Shown here one piece after another: positions 9,245 through 18,946 of a stretch of DNA of 48,450 bases. Source of the stretch: an uncultured Pelagibacteraceae bacterium (GTDB taxonomy: Bacteria; Pseudomonadota; Alphaproteobacteria; Pelagibacterales; AG-422-B15); the NCBI GenBank assembly GCA_902584815.1, contig CACIBF010000001.1, positions 73,653 to 122,102 of the forward strand, given 5' to 3'. Positions within the stretch are counted from its first letter, which is position 1; each line of letters begins with the position of its first letter. Both the position numbers and the translations under genes were made by a program. The notes beneath the pieces were generated by a model. That model was not told the origin of the DNA. It worked only from the letters and a program-made list of their open reading frames with translations, and did not search any database.

Positions 9245-10045
9245 ATGACAATACCAAATTTTGGTCTCAAGGACTTAATTGAAGCAGGTGTACATTTTGG
9301 ACATAAAACTCAAAGATGGAATCCTAAAATGGAAAAATATATCCATAGCACTAGAGAAAATGTGCATATTATTGATCTTACACAAACTGTAGGATTATTA
9401 ACTGAAGCTCTTAATAAAATAAATGATGTCGTATCAAAAGGTGGAAAGATATTATTTGTATCTACTAAAAAACAAGCATCTAAGAGAATTGCTCAATTAG
9501 CAACAGACACAAACCATTATTATGTGAATCATAGGTGGTTAGGTGGCATGCTGACAAACTGGTCTACTATTACAAACTCAATTAAAAAAATGAAGGATTT
9601 AGAAATTTCTAAGTCAAATCTTAACAACGAATTTACAAAAAAAGAAGTTTTACAAATGGAAAGACAACATCAAAAATTAATGATGTCGTTGTTTGGAATT
9701 AGTGAGATGAAAAAAGCACCAGACTTGATATTTATAATAGATACTAAACTTGAGCATAAGGCAGTTGCTGAGGCAAAAAATCTAAATATTCCTGTTATCG
9801 GTATCGTTGACACAAATGCAGATCCAGAAGTAATTGACTTTCCAATTCCAGGTAATGATGATTCAAGAAGGTCAATTAATCTTTATTGTGATTTAATACA
9901 ACAGACAATTGAATCATCAAAACAAGAAATTGTATTTGAAGAAAAAAATGAAATAGAAGTCGCAGATCAAAAAAGTATAGATGAAACCAATAATGCTGAA
10001 CAAGTAGATGTGAAAGACCCCGGCGCATCACTGGAGCCTAAATAA
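9245..10045 (+). CDS. rpsB: 30S ribosomal protein S2
   Basis: This is the small-subunit protein S2, 266 residues. The start [20 protein letters not shown] matches the conserved S2 N-terminus, with [15 protein letters not shown] following. I chose the ATG at 9245 because it lies 7 bases after GGAG (9234-9237); an in-frame ATG at 9215 would add ten basic residues foreign to the family and lies within the leader fold. The last 35 or so residues form an acidic tail beyond the S2 core, a common alphaproteobacterial feature. The stop overlaps the tsf ATG (TAATG), so S2 and EF-Ts are co-translated. Confidence 0.97.
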   Translation: MTIPNFGLKDLIEAGVHFGHKTQRWNPKMEKYIHSTRENVHIIDLTQTVGLLTEALNKINDVVSKGGKILFVSTKKQASKRIAQLATDTNHYYVNHRWLGGMLTNWSTITNSIKKMKDLEISKSNLNNEFTKKEVLQMERQHQKLMMSLFGISEMKKAPDLIFIIDTKLEHKAVAEAKNLNIPVIGIVDTNADPEVIDFPIPGNDDSRRSINLYCDLIQQTIESSKQEIVFEEKNEIEVADQKSIDETNNAEQVDVKDPGASLEPK

Positions 10046-10863
10046 TGTCTCAAGTTACAGCTAAACAGGTACAAGACCTAAGAAAGATGTCTGGCGCAGG
10101 TATGATGGATTGTAAGAATGCTTTAGCCGAATCTGATGGTAATTTAGATGATGCTTTTAAATGGCTAAGAGAAAAAGGAATAGCAAAAGCTGAAAAAAAA
10201 TCAACTAGAGATGCTAATGAAGGACTTGTTGGAATAAAAACATCTGACAGTGGTGCTGCTATCGTAGAAATCAATTCAGAAACAGATTTTGTATCCAGAA
10301 ACTCTGAATTTCAATCATTGGTCACAAATGTATTGGATATTGCAATTTTAGAAAATAACAATACTGCAGAAAAGTCTTCTGAATTAATAAGTAACGCTAT
10401 TGCAAAAATTGGTGAAAATATTGTTTTTAAAAGATCTGATTATATTTCAGGTAAGACTTTTACATATACTCATAATAAAATCACCGATGGATTAGGTAAA
10501 ATAGGTGTTATCTTAAAGTTTTCTGATGACAATGTATCAGATGAAATTGGAAAAAACATCTGCATGCACATAGCTGCAAGTTCACCAAAATCTCTAAGTG
10601 AAGATGACTTAGATGAAAATCTAATCGAAAATGAAAAAAATATTCTAAAAGAGCAACTCAAAGACTCTGGTAAGCCAGATAATATTATTTCTAAAATGAT
10701 TGATGGTAAAATTAAGAAATTTTTTGAAGAGAATGTGCTTTTGAATCAAAAATTTGTTATGGATCCTTCTATATCTATAAATTCATACCTTGAGAATTCT
10801 TCAAAAGACTCTGGCTTAGAAATAAAGATAGATAAATTCATTAGATACGAATTAGGAGAATAG
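10045..10863 (+). CDS. tsf: Elongation factor Ts
   Basis: This is the guanine-nucleotide exchange factor that recycles EF-Tu, 272 residues, slightly short for the family. The N-terminal UBA-like domain carries the hallmark KMSGAGMMDCKNAL (about residues 14-27), and the core has the EF-Tu contact segment SETDFVSRN (about 78-86). Two core subdomains follow. The ATG shares a base with the rpsB stop, and pyrH starts 3 bases after the tsf stop. The order rpsB-tsf-pyrH-frr is conserved across many bacteria. Confidence 0.97.
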   Translation: MSQVTAKQVQDLRKMSGAGMMDCKNALAESDGNLDDAFKWLREKGIAKAEKKSTRDANEGLVGIKTSDSGAAIVEINSETDFVSRNSEFQSLVTNVLDIAILENNNTAEKSSELISNAIAKIGENIVFKRSDYISGKTFTYTHNKITDGLGKIGVILKFSDDNVSDEIGKNICMHIAASSPKSLSEDDLDENLIENEKNILKEQLKDSGKPDNIISKMIDGKIKKFFEENVLLNQKFVMDPSISINSYLENSSKDSGLEIKIDKFIRYELGE

Positions 10864-10866
10864 TTT

Positions 10867-11580
10867 TTGTCTTCAAAGAAAAATAACCGGATACTTATTA
10901 AACTTTCCGGGGAGTCACTAATGGGCGCTGGAAATTATGGTATATCTATTGATACAGTTAATAACATTGCTACAAATCTAAAAAAACTTTTACTTAAAAA
11001 AACACAAATTTGTGTTGTTATTGGTGGAGGAAATATATTTCGCGGATTAGAGGCTTCATCTCAAGGAATGGACAGGGCTAATGCTGATTATATGGGTATG
11101 CTTGCAACTGTATTAAATGGTTTAGCTCTTCAAAATGCTCTCGAAAAAATTGAAGTTCAAACAAGAGTTATGTCTGCATTTCCAATCCAGTCCATTTGTG
11201 AAACCTACATAAGAAGAAGAGCTATAAGACATATGGAAAAAAACAGAATTGTTATCTGTACTGCTGGAACAGGAAATCCTTACTTCTCAACAGATACATC
11301 AGCTGCATTAAGAGCTGCTGAACTCGATTGTGGCGTTATTTACAAAGCAACACAAGTAGATGGTATTTATGATAAAGATCCAAAAAAATTCAAAAATGCA
11401 AAAAAATATTCTAAACTAAGCTTTAAAAAATATATTAATGAAAACTTAAAAGTTATGGATACTTCAGCTATTGCAATATCACGTGATAATAAAATTCCAA
11501 TAAAGTTATTTTCTATTCAAGAAAAAAACTGTTTTGTTAAAATGTTTATGAATAAATTAAGTCATTCGGAAATATCATAA
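10867..11580 (+). CDS. pyrH: UMP kinase
   Basis: This amino-acid-kinase-fold enzyme phosphorylates UMP to UDP for pyrimidine nucleotide synthesis. It has 237 residues, the family size. IKLSGESL near the N-terminus and VIGGGNIFRG (about 53-62) form the phosphate-binding loops, GTGNPYFSTD (about 136-145) is the conserved UMP/ATP region, and ATQVDGIYDKDP (about 161-172) is the nucleotide loop. The start is TTG at 10867; a GGAG at 10855-10858 lies 8 bases upstream and no ATG is nearby. It shares one base with frr. Confidence 0.96.
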   Translation: MSSKKNNRILIKLSGESLMGAGNYGISIDTVNNIATNLKKLLLKKTQICVVIGGGNIFRGLEASSQGMDRANADYMGMLATVLNGLALQNALEKIEVQTRVMSAFPIQSICETYIRRRAIRHMEKNRIVICTAGTGNPYFSTDTSAALRAAELDCGVIYKATQVDGIYDKDPKKFKNAKKYSKLSFKKYINENLKVMDTSAIAISRDNKIPIKLFSIQEKNCFVKMFMNKLSHSEIS

Positions 11581-12137
11581 TGTTTGAAGAAATAAAGTTA
11601 GATATTGAATCAAGAATGCAGTCAACTATTGGTTCAACCAAATCTGAACTTTCAGGAATTAGAGCGGGGAGAGCATCACCAAATATGCTTGATTCTATAA
11701 GAGCTGAAGTATACGGACAAAAGATGCCAATTAATCAAATAGGAAATATTACAACACCAGATTCAAGAACTATTAATGTAGAGATATGGGATCAATCAAA
11801 TGTATCTATAGTTGAAAAAGCATTAAGTGAATCTGATTTAGGTATAAACCCTCAAACGGAAGGCTCATTGATTAGACTGCCTTTACCCCAATTAACAGAA
11901 GAGCGAAGAGTTGAATTTTTAAAGTTAGCGGGGAAAATTTCAGAAAATTCTAAAGTTGCAATTAGAAATATTAGAAGAGATGGAATCGAAAAAATTAAAT
12001 CATTAGAAAAAAATAAAGAAATAGGACAGGATGACTCTAAGAAATTCCAAAATGAAATTGAGGAAATTACTTCAAAATATATAAAAGAGATAGAGGATAA
12101 TCTTAAATCTAAAGAAGAAGATTTAAAGAAAATATAA
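11580..12137 (+). CDS. frr: Ribosome recycling factor
   Basis: Works with EF-G to split the post-termination ribosome. The 185-residue length is exactly typical. The start region has the RAGRASPNMLD motif (about residues 29-39), and the coiled-coil helices of domain I are visible with LPQLTEERR (about 101-109). The ATG overlaps the pyrH stop (TAATG). uppS begins 5 bases after the stop at a TTG, so this is one transcript. Confidence 0.96.
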   Translation: MFEEIKLDIESRMQSTIGSTKSELSGIRAGRASPNMLDSIRAEVYGQKMPINQIGNITTPDSRTINVEIWDQSNVSIVEKALSESDLGINPQTEGSLIRLPLPQLTEERRVEFLKLAGKISENSKVAIRNIRRDGIEKIKSLEKNKEIGQDDSKKFQNEIEEITSKYIKEIEDNLKSKEEDLKKI

Positions 12138-12142
12138 CCTTT

Positions 12143-12856
12143 TTGACTCCAAGAGCCCATAAAAAATCTTCAGTTAAAACAATCAAATTTAACCATCTTG
12201 CAATTGTCATGGATGGAAATCGGAGATGGGCAAAAAAGCATAATTTAAACCCTAACTTAGGTCATAAACAGGGGATAAACAATGCTATTAATATTCTTAA
12301 AAAAATAAACAATGAGAAATCAATAAGGCTCAAATATATAACTCTCTATGTTTTTGCAGTAAATAATTGGAAAAGATCAAGTCTTGAAATAAATTCACTG
12401 TTTAATTTTATTAAACAGACATATTACAACTTTGAAAGTCTATCAATTAACGAAAATTTTAAGATAAAGCACTTTGGTTCATATAAAAAATTACCAAAAT
12501 CAATAAAAGAAATAATTGAAAATGTTCAAAAAAAAACAGAGAAGAATTCAGGCATACAGATTAACCTTGCCTTTAATTACAGTGCTCGAGAAGAAATTAT
12601 TGAAGCAATAAATCAAACAATAATTCGTAAAAAGAATGCAAATAGATTTAAAACTTATTTATATACCAATGGAATACCTGATCCAGATTTAATAATAAGA
12701 ACTGGTGGAGAGTTACGGATGAGTGATTTTCTTCTTTGGCAGTCTGCGTACTCAGAACTTATTTTTACAAAAAAATTATGGCCTGATTTTAAGTTTACAC
12801 ATTTAAAATTGTCACTACTTAATTATCTCAAAAGAAAAAGAAATTATGGTAAATAA
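12143..12856 (+). CDS. uppS: Undecaprenyl diphosphate synthase (cis-prenyltransferase)
   Basis: This enzyme condenses farnesyl diphosphate with isopentenyl diphosphates to make the C55 lipid carrier for peptidoglycan and O-antigen. The IVMDGNRRWAKK motif holds the catalytic Asp at residue 24. LYVFAVNNWKRS (about 71-82) and the late PDLIIRTGGELRMSDFLLWQ region (about 183-202) complete the family pattern. The 237-residue length is usual. The start is TTG at 12143; no ATG precedes the conserved region. Note VFAVNNWKR where most homologues have AFSxENW: Ser and Glu are changed. It overlaps cdsA by 11 bases. Confidence 0.92.
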   Translation: MTPRAHKKSSVKTIKFNHLAIVMDGNRRWAKKHNLNPNLGHKQGINNAINILKKINNEKSIRLKYITLYVFAVNNWKRSSLEINSLFNFIKQTYYNFESLSINENFKIKHFGSYKKLPKSIKEIIENVQKKTEKNSGIQINLAFNYSAREEIIEAINQTIIRKKNANRFKTYLYTNGIPDPDLIIRTGGELRMSDFLLWQSAYSELIFTKKLWPDFKFTHLKLSLLNYLKRKRNYGK

Positions 12857-13538
12857 TAGTATTTATTCAAATTTCAGGTCACTCTTTAATATAGAACTTG
12901 CTAAAAGATTATTGTCTGCAATCATATTTGTTCCTGTTTTTGTTTTTTCATTGTATCAAGGAGGTATTTTTTTAATCTCTTTATTTATTTTCTTTTTTAT
13001 TATTATTCTAAGTGAATTGGTAATTATTTTTAAATTATCAAATCTTAAAATTGGAGTAGCTGTATATATTTTATTAGTAACATATACTCTAAGTTTATTT
13101 CCATTTTATTATTTCTCATTAGACAATAATTTTTTTATATTTATTTATTTACTACTTTCACTTTGGATTTTTGATACTTTTTCATATTTAGGTGGAAATA
13201 TATTTAGAGGTAAAAAAATATTTCCAAAGTTAAGTAAAGGTAAGACTTATAGTGGCTCTATTACAGGCTTTATAGCAGTTTGTTTATTCAATTTATTTTT
13301 AACGTATTATTTGTATAGTAAAATATATTTTAATTTATTTATTTTAGCCTTAATTATTTGCACACTTTCTTTTCTAGGTGATGCAATTGTATCATTTATA
13401 AAAAGAAGATCTGACTTAAAAGATACGGGTAGTTTATTTATTGGTCATGGAGGCTTTTTAGATAGAATGGATTCATTTATCCTTGTATTCTTTTTCTTTA
13501 TTATCTTTGATATCCATACATTAATTCTATATGTCTAA
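12846..13538 (+). CDS. cdsA: Phosphatidate cytidylyltransferase
   Basis: This membrane enzyme makes CDP-diacylglycerol from phosphatidic acid and CTP for all phospholipids. The protein has 230 residues, short for the family (about 270-285), with about six to seven hydrophobic segments. The C-terminal signature is present: GDAIVSFIKRRSDLKDTGSL followed by GHGGFLDRMDS (about residues 177-214). One deviation is FIGHGG where PGHGG is usual, so the proline is replaced. The gene overlaps uppS by 11 bases and dxr by 8. Confidence 0.92.
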   Translation: MVNNSIYSNFRSLFNIELAKRLLSAIIFVPVFVFSLYQGGIFLISLFIFFFIIILSELVIIFKLSNLKIGVAVYILLVTYTLSLFPFYYFSLDNNFFIFIYLLLSLWIFDTFSYLGGNIFRGKKIFPKLSKGKTYSGSITGFIAVCLFNLFLTYYLYSKIYFNLFILALIICTLSFLGDAIVSFIKRRSDLKDTGSLFIGHGGFLDRMDSFILVFFFFIIFDIHTLILYV

Positions 13539-14685
13539 AAATATTATATTATTTGGCGCAACTGGCTCAATCGGCTCTTCTGTTCGAAGGATTCTAGATA
13601 AAACAAATGGTGAATTTTGCCTTAAAGGGATTACTTGTAATCAAAATATTGATAGTTTAATTGAAATTTCTAATCAATATAATTGTCATGATTTGGGAGT
13701 ATCTAATAAAGATATTTCAAATAATAAAAAAGAAATTTTAACAAAAAAAAATACTATTTATGGGATTGAAAATTTTGAGTCATTTATTAATGACGATATT
13801 GATATTTATATTTTAGCAATTTCTGGACTATCAGGAGCCTCATTAGCATTAAAAATTGCTGAAACTGGCAAAACTTTGGCTATAGCAAATAAGGAATGTA
13901 TAATTTCACTTGGCAAGATACTTGTTAATAAATGTAATGAATTTAATACTAGTATATTTCCATTAGATTCTGAGCATAATGCAATACATCAATTGCTATA
14001 TAAAAATCATAGATCAATAAAAGATATCACTTTAACCGCATCAGGTGGGCCTTTCTTAGATTTAGATTTGGACAGATTTGACTCTATAACTCCTGAACAA
14101 GCAATCAAACATCCAAAATGGAAGATGGGAAATAAGATTTCGATAGACTCATCAAATATGATGAATAAATCTCTTGAACTTATCGAGGCCAAAAATCTTT
14201 TTCATTTAAGGTCTGATCAAGTTAATGCAATTGTACATCCTCAATCAATAATACATGGTATTATAAACTTTCATGATAATTCATCCTATGCTTTTCTTAG
14301 TCAACCAAATATGGAGGTTCCAATCTCTAGTTTATTTTTTCCAAATAAAGATTATAGGTCAAACGATCATGATTTAGATTTAACTAAATTGAATTCATTA
14401 GATTTCTTTGAAATCGATAATAAGCGATTTCCAGCATTTACGCTTGGTAAATATATAATGCAAAAAGATGGTATTGCTCCACATCTATTTAACTATATTA
14501 ATGATAAATTAGTTAAATTATTTCTTGAAGGGGTTATTAAATATACAAAAATTGTTAATTTTAATGAGAGAATTATTGAGCTTTATTTCAAGTCACATCA
14601 AAATATAAATGAACCAAATATTGAAGATTTAAATGAATCGAGTATTTGGGTGGATGAAAATATAAAAACTATTATTAATAAATAG
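13531..14685 (+). CDS. dxr: 1-deoxy-D-xylulose 5-phosphate reductoisomerase
   Basis: This is the second MEP-pathway enzyme, converting DXP to MEP with NADPH. It has 384 residues, the normal size. The NADPH loop FGATGSIGSS is at residues 8-17. Metal and substrate residues sit in LDSEHNAIHQ (about 149-158), SGGPF (about 171-175), and the loop HPKWKMGNKISIDSSNMMNKSLE (spanning about 191-213). It begins inside cdsA. Together with uppS in this operon and ispDF further on, it supplies isoprenoids. In most relatives rseP would follow; here bamA follows after 21 bases. Confidence 0.96.
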   Translation: MSKNIILFGATGSIGSSVRRILDKTNGEFCLKGITCNQNIDSLIEISNQYNCHDLGVSNKDISNNKKEILTKKNTIYGIENFESFINDDIDIYILAISGLSGASLALKIAETGKTLAIANKECIISLGKILVNKCNEFNTSIFPLDSEHNAIHQLLYKNHRSIKDITLTASGGPFLDLDLDRFDSITPEQAIKHPKWKMGNKISIDSSNMMNKSLELIEAKNLFHLRSDQVNAIVHPQSIIHGIINFHDNSSYAFLSQPNMEVPISSLFFPNKDYRSNDHDLDLTKLNSLDFFEIDNKRFPAFTLGKYIMQKDGIAPHLFNYINDKLVKLFLEGVIKYTKIVNFNERIIELYFKSHQNINEPNIEDLNESSIWVDENIKTIINK

Positions 14686-14706
14686 TTAATTTATAATAGG
14701 TAACTT

Positions 14707-16947
14707 ATGCGGAAGATATTCTTAATCTTGATATTTACTTTCTTTGGCAACCCTATTTTTGCTGATGTTTTTTATATTGATGAGATTGAAATTAATGGCG
14801 TAGAGAGAATAGAGCGCGAAACTGTACTCTCATACTCTAAATTAAATATTGATAACCCTTATTCAAATGAAATAGGAAATATTGCATTAAAAAGTCTATA
14901 CAAAACTGATTTATTTTCTGATGTTAAGATTCAATTTATAGATGGTTTATTAAAAATAACTGTCAGAGAAAATCCAACAATTAATTTAATAAAATTTATC
15001 GGAAATGATAAAAAAAATGATTCTGACTTGTTAAGTGAAATCTCTTTGAGAGACAGATCTATTTATTCAAGATCTAAAGTAAAAAAAGATGTTAAAAAAT
15101 TATTATCACTTTATCAAAGATCTGGGAGATTATCTACCGAAGTCATTCCAAAAGTTGAAACCTTGAAAGATAATCGTGTTAACTTGATTTTTGAAATAAA
15201 TGAGTCTGATATTGTTTCAGTATCAAAAATTACGTTTATAGGAAACAATGTTTTTTCTTCACGAGAATTGCGAAAAGAAATGAAGACTAAAACCTCAAAC
15301 TTATTGCGATTCTTTTCCTCTTCAGATAATTATGATCCAGATAGACTCGAATATGACAAAATTTTAATTTCAAATCTATATAAAAATAGTGGTTATCCAA
15401 ATTTTACTTTTAAATCTTCTATTGCTCAATTAATTCCAAATAAAAATAAATTTGAAATAATATTAACGGTTGATGAAGGTGAATTGTATTCCTTTGGAAA
15501 TGTGACGATTGAAAGCAAGTTTAAGAAATTAAATGATCAATTTTTAAAAGATACATTAAGTGTTAAATCAGGAAATTTATATAATGCTAATCTAATTAAA
15601 GATGATATTGCCTCAATTAAAAATAGTGCGTCTACTTATGGATATTCTTTTGTACAAATAAATTCTAACAAAAAATTTGATAATGAAAAAAAGCAAGTAA
15701 ATATAAATTATTTGATTGATGAAGGCCCTAAAGTATATATCAATAAAATTATTATTAACGGTAATACAAGAACAACAGACAAAGTTATAAGAAGGCAGCT
15801 TTCAATTACTGAAGGTGATTCATATAGCAAGTATGCAATAAGTTTATCAAAAAATAAAATTCAAGCCCTTCAGTATTTTAGTAAAGTAAATATTACTGAA
15901 GAAAAAGATGAGGCATTTGATAAAATTAATTTAATAATTGACGTTGAGGAAAAAAATACTGGTGAAGCTACTATTGGCGCTGGATATTCTTCAGCGACAA
16001 AGGCAAGTTTACAGTTAGGAATTACTGAGGATAATTTTTTAGGAAAAGGTCAACAACTTAAGTTTCAATCTAATTTTGGTGATGAATTTACCGCATATGA
16101 TATTTCTTTTGCAGAGCCCTATCTATATGGAAGAGATTTATATATAAAAACTGATTTGTATAGTGAGCTGCAGGATTCTGCTACAGTAAATTATGAAACT
16201 GAAAAAATTGGTTTTGGATTAGCATTAGGATTTCCTCTTTCTTATGATCGAAGAATTACAACTAAATATTCAATATTTAATGATAAAACAACTGCCGACT
16301 CAGATGCCACAAGTTATGAAAAATTACTGGCCGGAACTACAACTGTATCTAGTATTGGTTATTCATTTTCAAGCGACAAAAGGAATAGCCCCTATAAACC
16401 TTCAGCCGGATATAAGTATATCTTAAACCAAGATCTTGCAGGTTTAGGAGGTGACTCATTTTTTATAAAAAGTACTATTGATTACACATATTATAAAAGA
16501 CTTAGTAAATCATTAATTGGATCTCTTAAGCTTAATGGCGGTCATCTAAATGGATATAATAACAAGTATGCTCCTATATCTTCATATTTTCAATTAGGAG
16601 GAAATAAATTAAGAGGATTTCAGAGTCAACGTATTGGTCCAAAAACTGGTAATTCATATACTGGAGGTCAATATTTTTATTTGTTATCAACTGAAACAAA
16701 TATTGATTTACCAATAGAAAATTTTGATATTACAAGTACATTGTTTTTAGATTTTGGGAGTGTTTGGGGTCTTGATAACAGATTTGGCTCAATAGATGAT
16801 AAACATAATTTGAGATCCTCTTTGGGACTTAATTTTATGTGGGACAGTGCAATTGGACCAATAAACTTTATTTTTGCTCAACCTTTAAAAAAGCAAGAAA
16901 CGGACGCAATAGATACTTTTTATTTTGATATAGGGTACAATTTTTAA
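14707..16947 (+). CDS. bamA: Outer membrane protein assembly factor BamA
   Basis: BamA is the central pore of the machinery that inserts beta-barrel proteins into the outer membrane. It has 746 residues, with a signal peptide (1-19, ending NPIFA-DV) and five POTRA domains (about 22-420). The barrel runs from about 430 to the end. The L6 loop motif LRGFQSQRIG is near residue 635-644, and the protein ends in a phenylalanine, as barrel proteins do. It starts 21 bases after dxr and is followed 2 bases later by skp, the usual partner. Confidence 0.97.
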   Translation: MRKIFLILIFTFFGNPIFADVFYIDEIEINGVERIERETVLSYSKLNIDNPYSNEIGNIALKSLYKTDLFSDVKIQFIDGLLKITVRENPTINLIKFIGNDKKNDSDLLSEISLRDRSIYSRSKVKKDVKKLLSLYQRSGRLSTEVIPKVETLKDNRVNLIFEINESDIVSVSKITFIGNNVFSSRELRKEMKTKTSNLLRFFSSSDNYDPDRLEYDKILISNLYKNSGYPNFTFKSSIAQLIPNKNKFEIILTVDEGELYSFGNVTIESKFKKLNDQFLKDTLSVKSGNLYNANLIKDDIASIKNSASTYGYSFVQINSNKKFDNEKKQVNINYLIDEGPKVYINKIIINGNTRTTDKVIRRQLSITEGDSYSKYAISLSKNKIQALQYFSKVNITEEKDEAFDKINLIIDVEEKNTGEATIGAGYSSATKASLQLGITEDNFLGKGQQLKFQSNFGDEFTAYDISFAEPYLYGRDLYIKTDLYSELQDSATVNYETEKIGFGLALGFPLSYDRRITTKYSIFNDKTTADSDATSYEKLLAGTTTVSSIGYSFSSDKRNSPYKPSAGYKYILNQDLAGLGGDSFFIKSTIDYTYYKRLSKSLIGSLKLNGGHLNGYNNKYAPISSYFQLGGNKLRGFQSQRIGPKTGNSYTGGQYFYLLSTETNIDLPIENFDITSTLFLDFGSVWGLDNRFGSIDDKHNLRSSLGLNFMWDSAIGPINFIFAQPLKKQETDAIDTFYFDIGYNF

Positions 16948-16949
16948 TT

Positions 16950-17489
16950 ATGAAAAAAATCAATTTTATACTACTTACATTATTATTCTTTTCTTCATAC
17001 TTATTTGCTGATCAATACCCCAATACTTCAATAGGTATAATTGATATTAATAAAGTCTTAACAGAATCTAAAGCGGCAATTGATGCAACTAAGCAGATAG
17101 AAAAAATTCAAAAAAAATCAGAAGAAGAATCTAAAAGTGAAGATGATCTCATAATCAAGGAACGTGAAAGGTTAATTGAGCAACAATCTGTTATGGCTCC
17201 GGAAGCATTTGAGGTTAAAGTTGCTGATTTTGAAAAAAAAGTACAAACTTATCAAGTTGAAAGACAAGAAAAATTAAGAAAATTAGATCAAATGGTTCAG
17301 ATGGCTAGAGCGAAAATATTAGATGAAGTTAAGCCAATTATTAATGAATATGCAAAAGAGGTTGGAATTACAGTAATTCTAGAAAAAAATGCTGTTGTTA
17401 TGTCTGCAGATGAAATGGATATGACAGAACAAGTTATAAAAATACTTAATAAAAACCTTCCTAAAATTAAAGTTGAATTAGAAGATTAG
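16950..17489 (+). CDS. skp: Periplasmic chaperone Skp/OmpH family
   Basis: This secreted chaperone keeps unfolded outer membrane proteins soluble on the way to BamA. The 179-residue protein has a clear signal peptide (1-20, ending SYLFA-DQ), then IGIIDINKVLTESKA typical of the OmpH fold. A long charged coiled-coil (about 45-125) forms the tentacle, and the C-terminal strand AKEVGITVILEKNAVV closes the body. It directly follows bamA and precedes lpxD, the common Gram-negative order. Confidence 0.93.
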   Translation: MKKINFILLTLLFFSSYLFADQYPNTSIGIIDINKVLTESKAAIDATKQIEKIQKKSEEESKSEDDLIIKERERLIEQQSVMAPEAFEVKVADFEKKVQTYQVERQEKLRKLDQMVQMARAKILDEVKPIINEYAKEVGITVILEKNAVVMSADEMDMTEQVIKILNKNLPKIKVELED

Positions 17490-17503
17490 TTTCTTTTAAA
17501 TAT

Positions 17504-18490
17504 ATGTATAATTTTTATAAGAAATTAGGACCAATTTCTTATAATAATATTTTATCAGCTTTAAATATAAGTGAAAAATCATCGAGTTATGAAAATATAA
17601 GTTTTTCTTCATTTAAAGGCCTAAATGATTGCTCAAAAAATGACCTAACTTTTTTGTATGATGGACATAACTATTCTTCATCAATAGATAGCCCAAAGGG
17701 GATAATTATTTCTAAAAAGAGAAAAGATATATCTAATTTTAAAAATATAGTAACAATTATTGTGCCAGATGTGCATTCTTCTGTAGCTAAAATATCAAAT
17801 TTATTTTACAGAGATTTAAGTAACTCTGAAAAGATTAAGTTAGAGAAGACAAAAATTAAAAAAAATTATAATATTTCTAAATCTGCAATTATTAAGAATG
17901 GATGCAAGATTGGAGCTGACTTTACTGTTGGAGATGGTTCAGTAATACTTGAAGGTTGTATTATTGGTAGAAATGTTAAAATTGGCTCTAATACTATAAT
18001 TCAAAATTCGATAATTGGTGATAATGTTGAAATAGAAAATAATTGTTCAATTGGTCAGCCTGGTTTTGGCTTTGCTTTTCAAAACAACAGTAATATAAAA
18101 ATTTATCATATTGGAAGAGTGCTAATACAAGACAATTGTTATATTGGTTCAAATTGCACAATTGATCGTGGAAGTTTTTCAGATACTTATATAGGTGAAA
18201 ATGTTTATTTAGATAACCAAGTTCATATAGCCCATAATGTTAAAATTGGCTCAAACTCTGTTTTAGCTGGTCAGTGTGGAATTGCTGGAAGCGTTGATAT
18301 AGGAAGATATGTTAAAATGGGTGGACAAGTGGGAATTGTTGGTCATGTCAATATTGGAGATCATGTTGAAATAGCTGCAAAAAGTGGAGTAAGAAATAGC
18401 ATAGAAGACAATCAGAGAATTATGGGTGACCCAGCAATCAATATGTTTACCCACTTAAAAAAAACATTAAAAACAAATAAAGTAAATTGA
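17504..18490 (+). CDS. lpxD: UDP-3-O-acylglucosamine N-acyltransferase
   Basis: This is the third lipid A step: N-acylation of UDP-3-O-acyl-glucosamine from acyl-ACP. The 328-residue protein has an N-terminal uridine-binding domain (about 1-110) and then a left-handed beta-helix of hexapeptide repeats (about 125-300). The catalytic histidine lies in VHIAHNVKIGSN at about residue 246. CSIGQPGFGFAFQ (about 181-193) is the usual LpxD loop. It starts 14 bases after skp and is followed by fabZ after 3 bases. Confidence 0.95.
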   Translation: MYNFYKKLGPISYNNILSALNISEKSSSYENISFSSFKGLNDCSKNDLTFLYDGHNYSSSIDSPKGIIISKKRKDISNFKNIVTIIVPDVHSSVAKISNLFYRDLSNSEKIKLEKTKIKKNYNISKSAIIKNGCKIGADFTVGDGSVILEGCIIGRNVKIGSNTIIQNSIIGDNVEIENNCSIGQPGFGFAFQNNSNIKIYHIGRVLIQDNCYIGSNCTIDRGSFSDTYIGENVYLDNQVHIAHNVKIGSNSVLAGQCGIAGSVDIGRYVKMGGQVGIVGHVNIGDHVEIAAKSGVRNSIEDNQRIMGDPAINMFTHLKKTLKTNKVN

Positions 18491-18493
18491 GTC

Positions 18494-18946
18494 ATGGTAT
18501 CCCTGAATCAAAATCAAATTAAAGAGTATATTCCTCATAGAGAACCTTTTTTATTTATTGATGAATTAATTGATATTAAAAAATTAAAAAATGCCACTGG
18601 AGTTAAAACATTTACGATAAATGATAATTTTTTTAAGGGCCACTTTCCTGAGCAGCCTGTAGTTCCTGGAGTAATTCTCGTTGAGATGATGGCCCAAACA
18701 GCGGCAGCATTAATTGCTTATAGTATAAAAGAAGAAACTTTTGATAAAATTGTTTATTTAATGAATATTGATAATACAAAGTTTAGAAAACCTGTTTTTC
18801 CAAATGAAAAAATATTTGCAAAAGTAAATGCCTTACGATCAAAGGGGCGGGTATGGAAATTTGAAGGTGAATTATTAGATGAAAAAGATAATAAGGTCGC
18901 AGAATCAATTTGGTGTGCGACTATTATGGATAAAGATAAGAAATGA
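18494..18946 (+). CDS. fabZ: 3-hydroxyacyl-ACP dehydratase FabZ
   Basis: This hot-dog-fold dehydratase removes water from 3-hydroxyacyl-ACP in fatty acid elongation, balancing fatty acid supply with lipid A. It has 150 residues. The active-site His50 is in [13 protein letters not shown] and the catalytic Glu64 in [18 protein letters not shown] (about 13-23) is the usual start region. It lies between lpxD and lpxA, overlapping the lpxA start by 4 bases. Confidence 0.96.
   Translation: MVSLNQNQIKEYIPHREPFLFIDELIDIKKLKNATGVKTFTINDNFFKGHFPEQPVVPGVILVEMMAQTAAALIAYSIKEETFDKIVYLMNIDNTKFRKPVFPNEKIFAKVNALRSKGRVWKFEGELLDEKDNKVAESIWCATIMDKDKK

Noticed and set aside
11852-12160. Minus-strand frame of 102 codons over the end of frr
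   Set aside because: Hydrophobic-looking product is the reverse reading of a Lys/Glu-rich coiled coil; no support.
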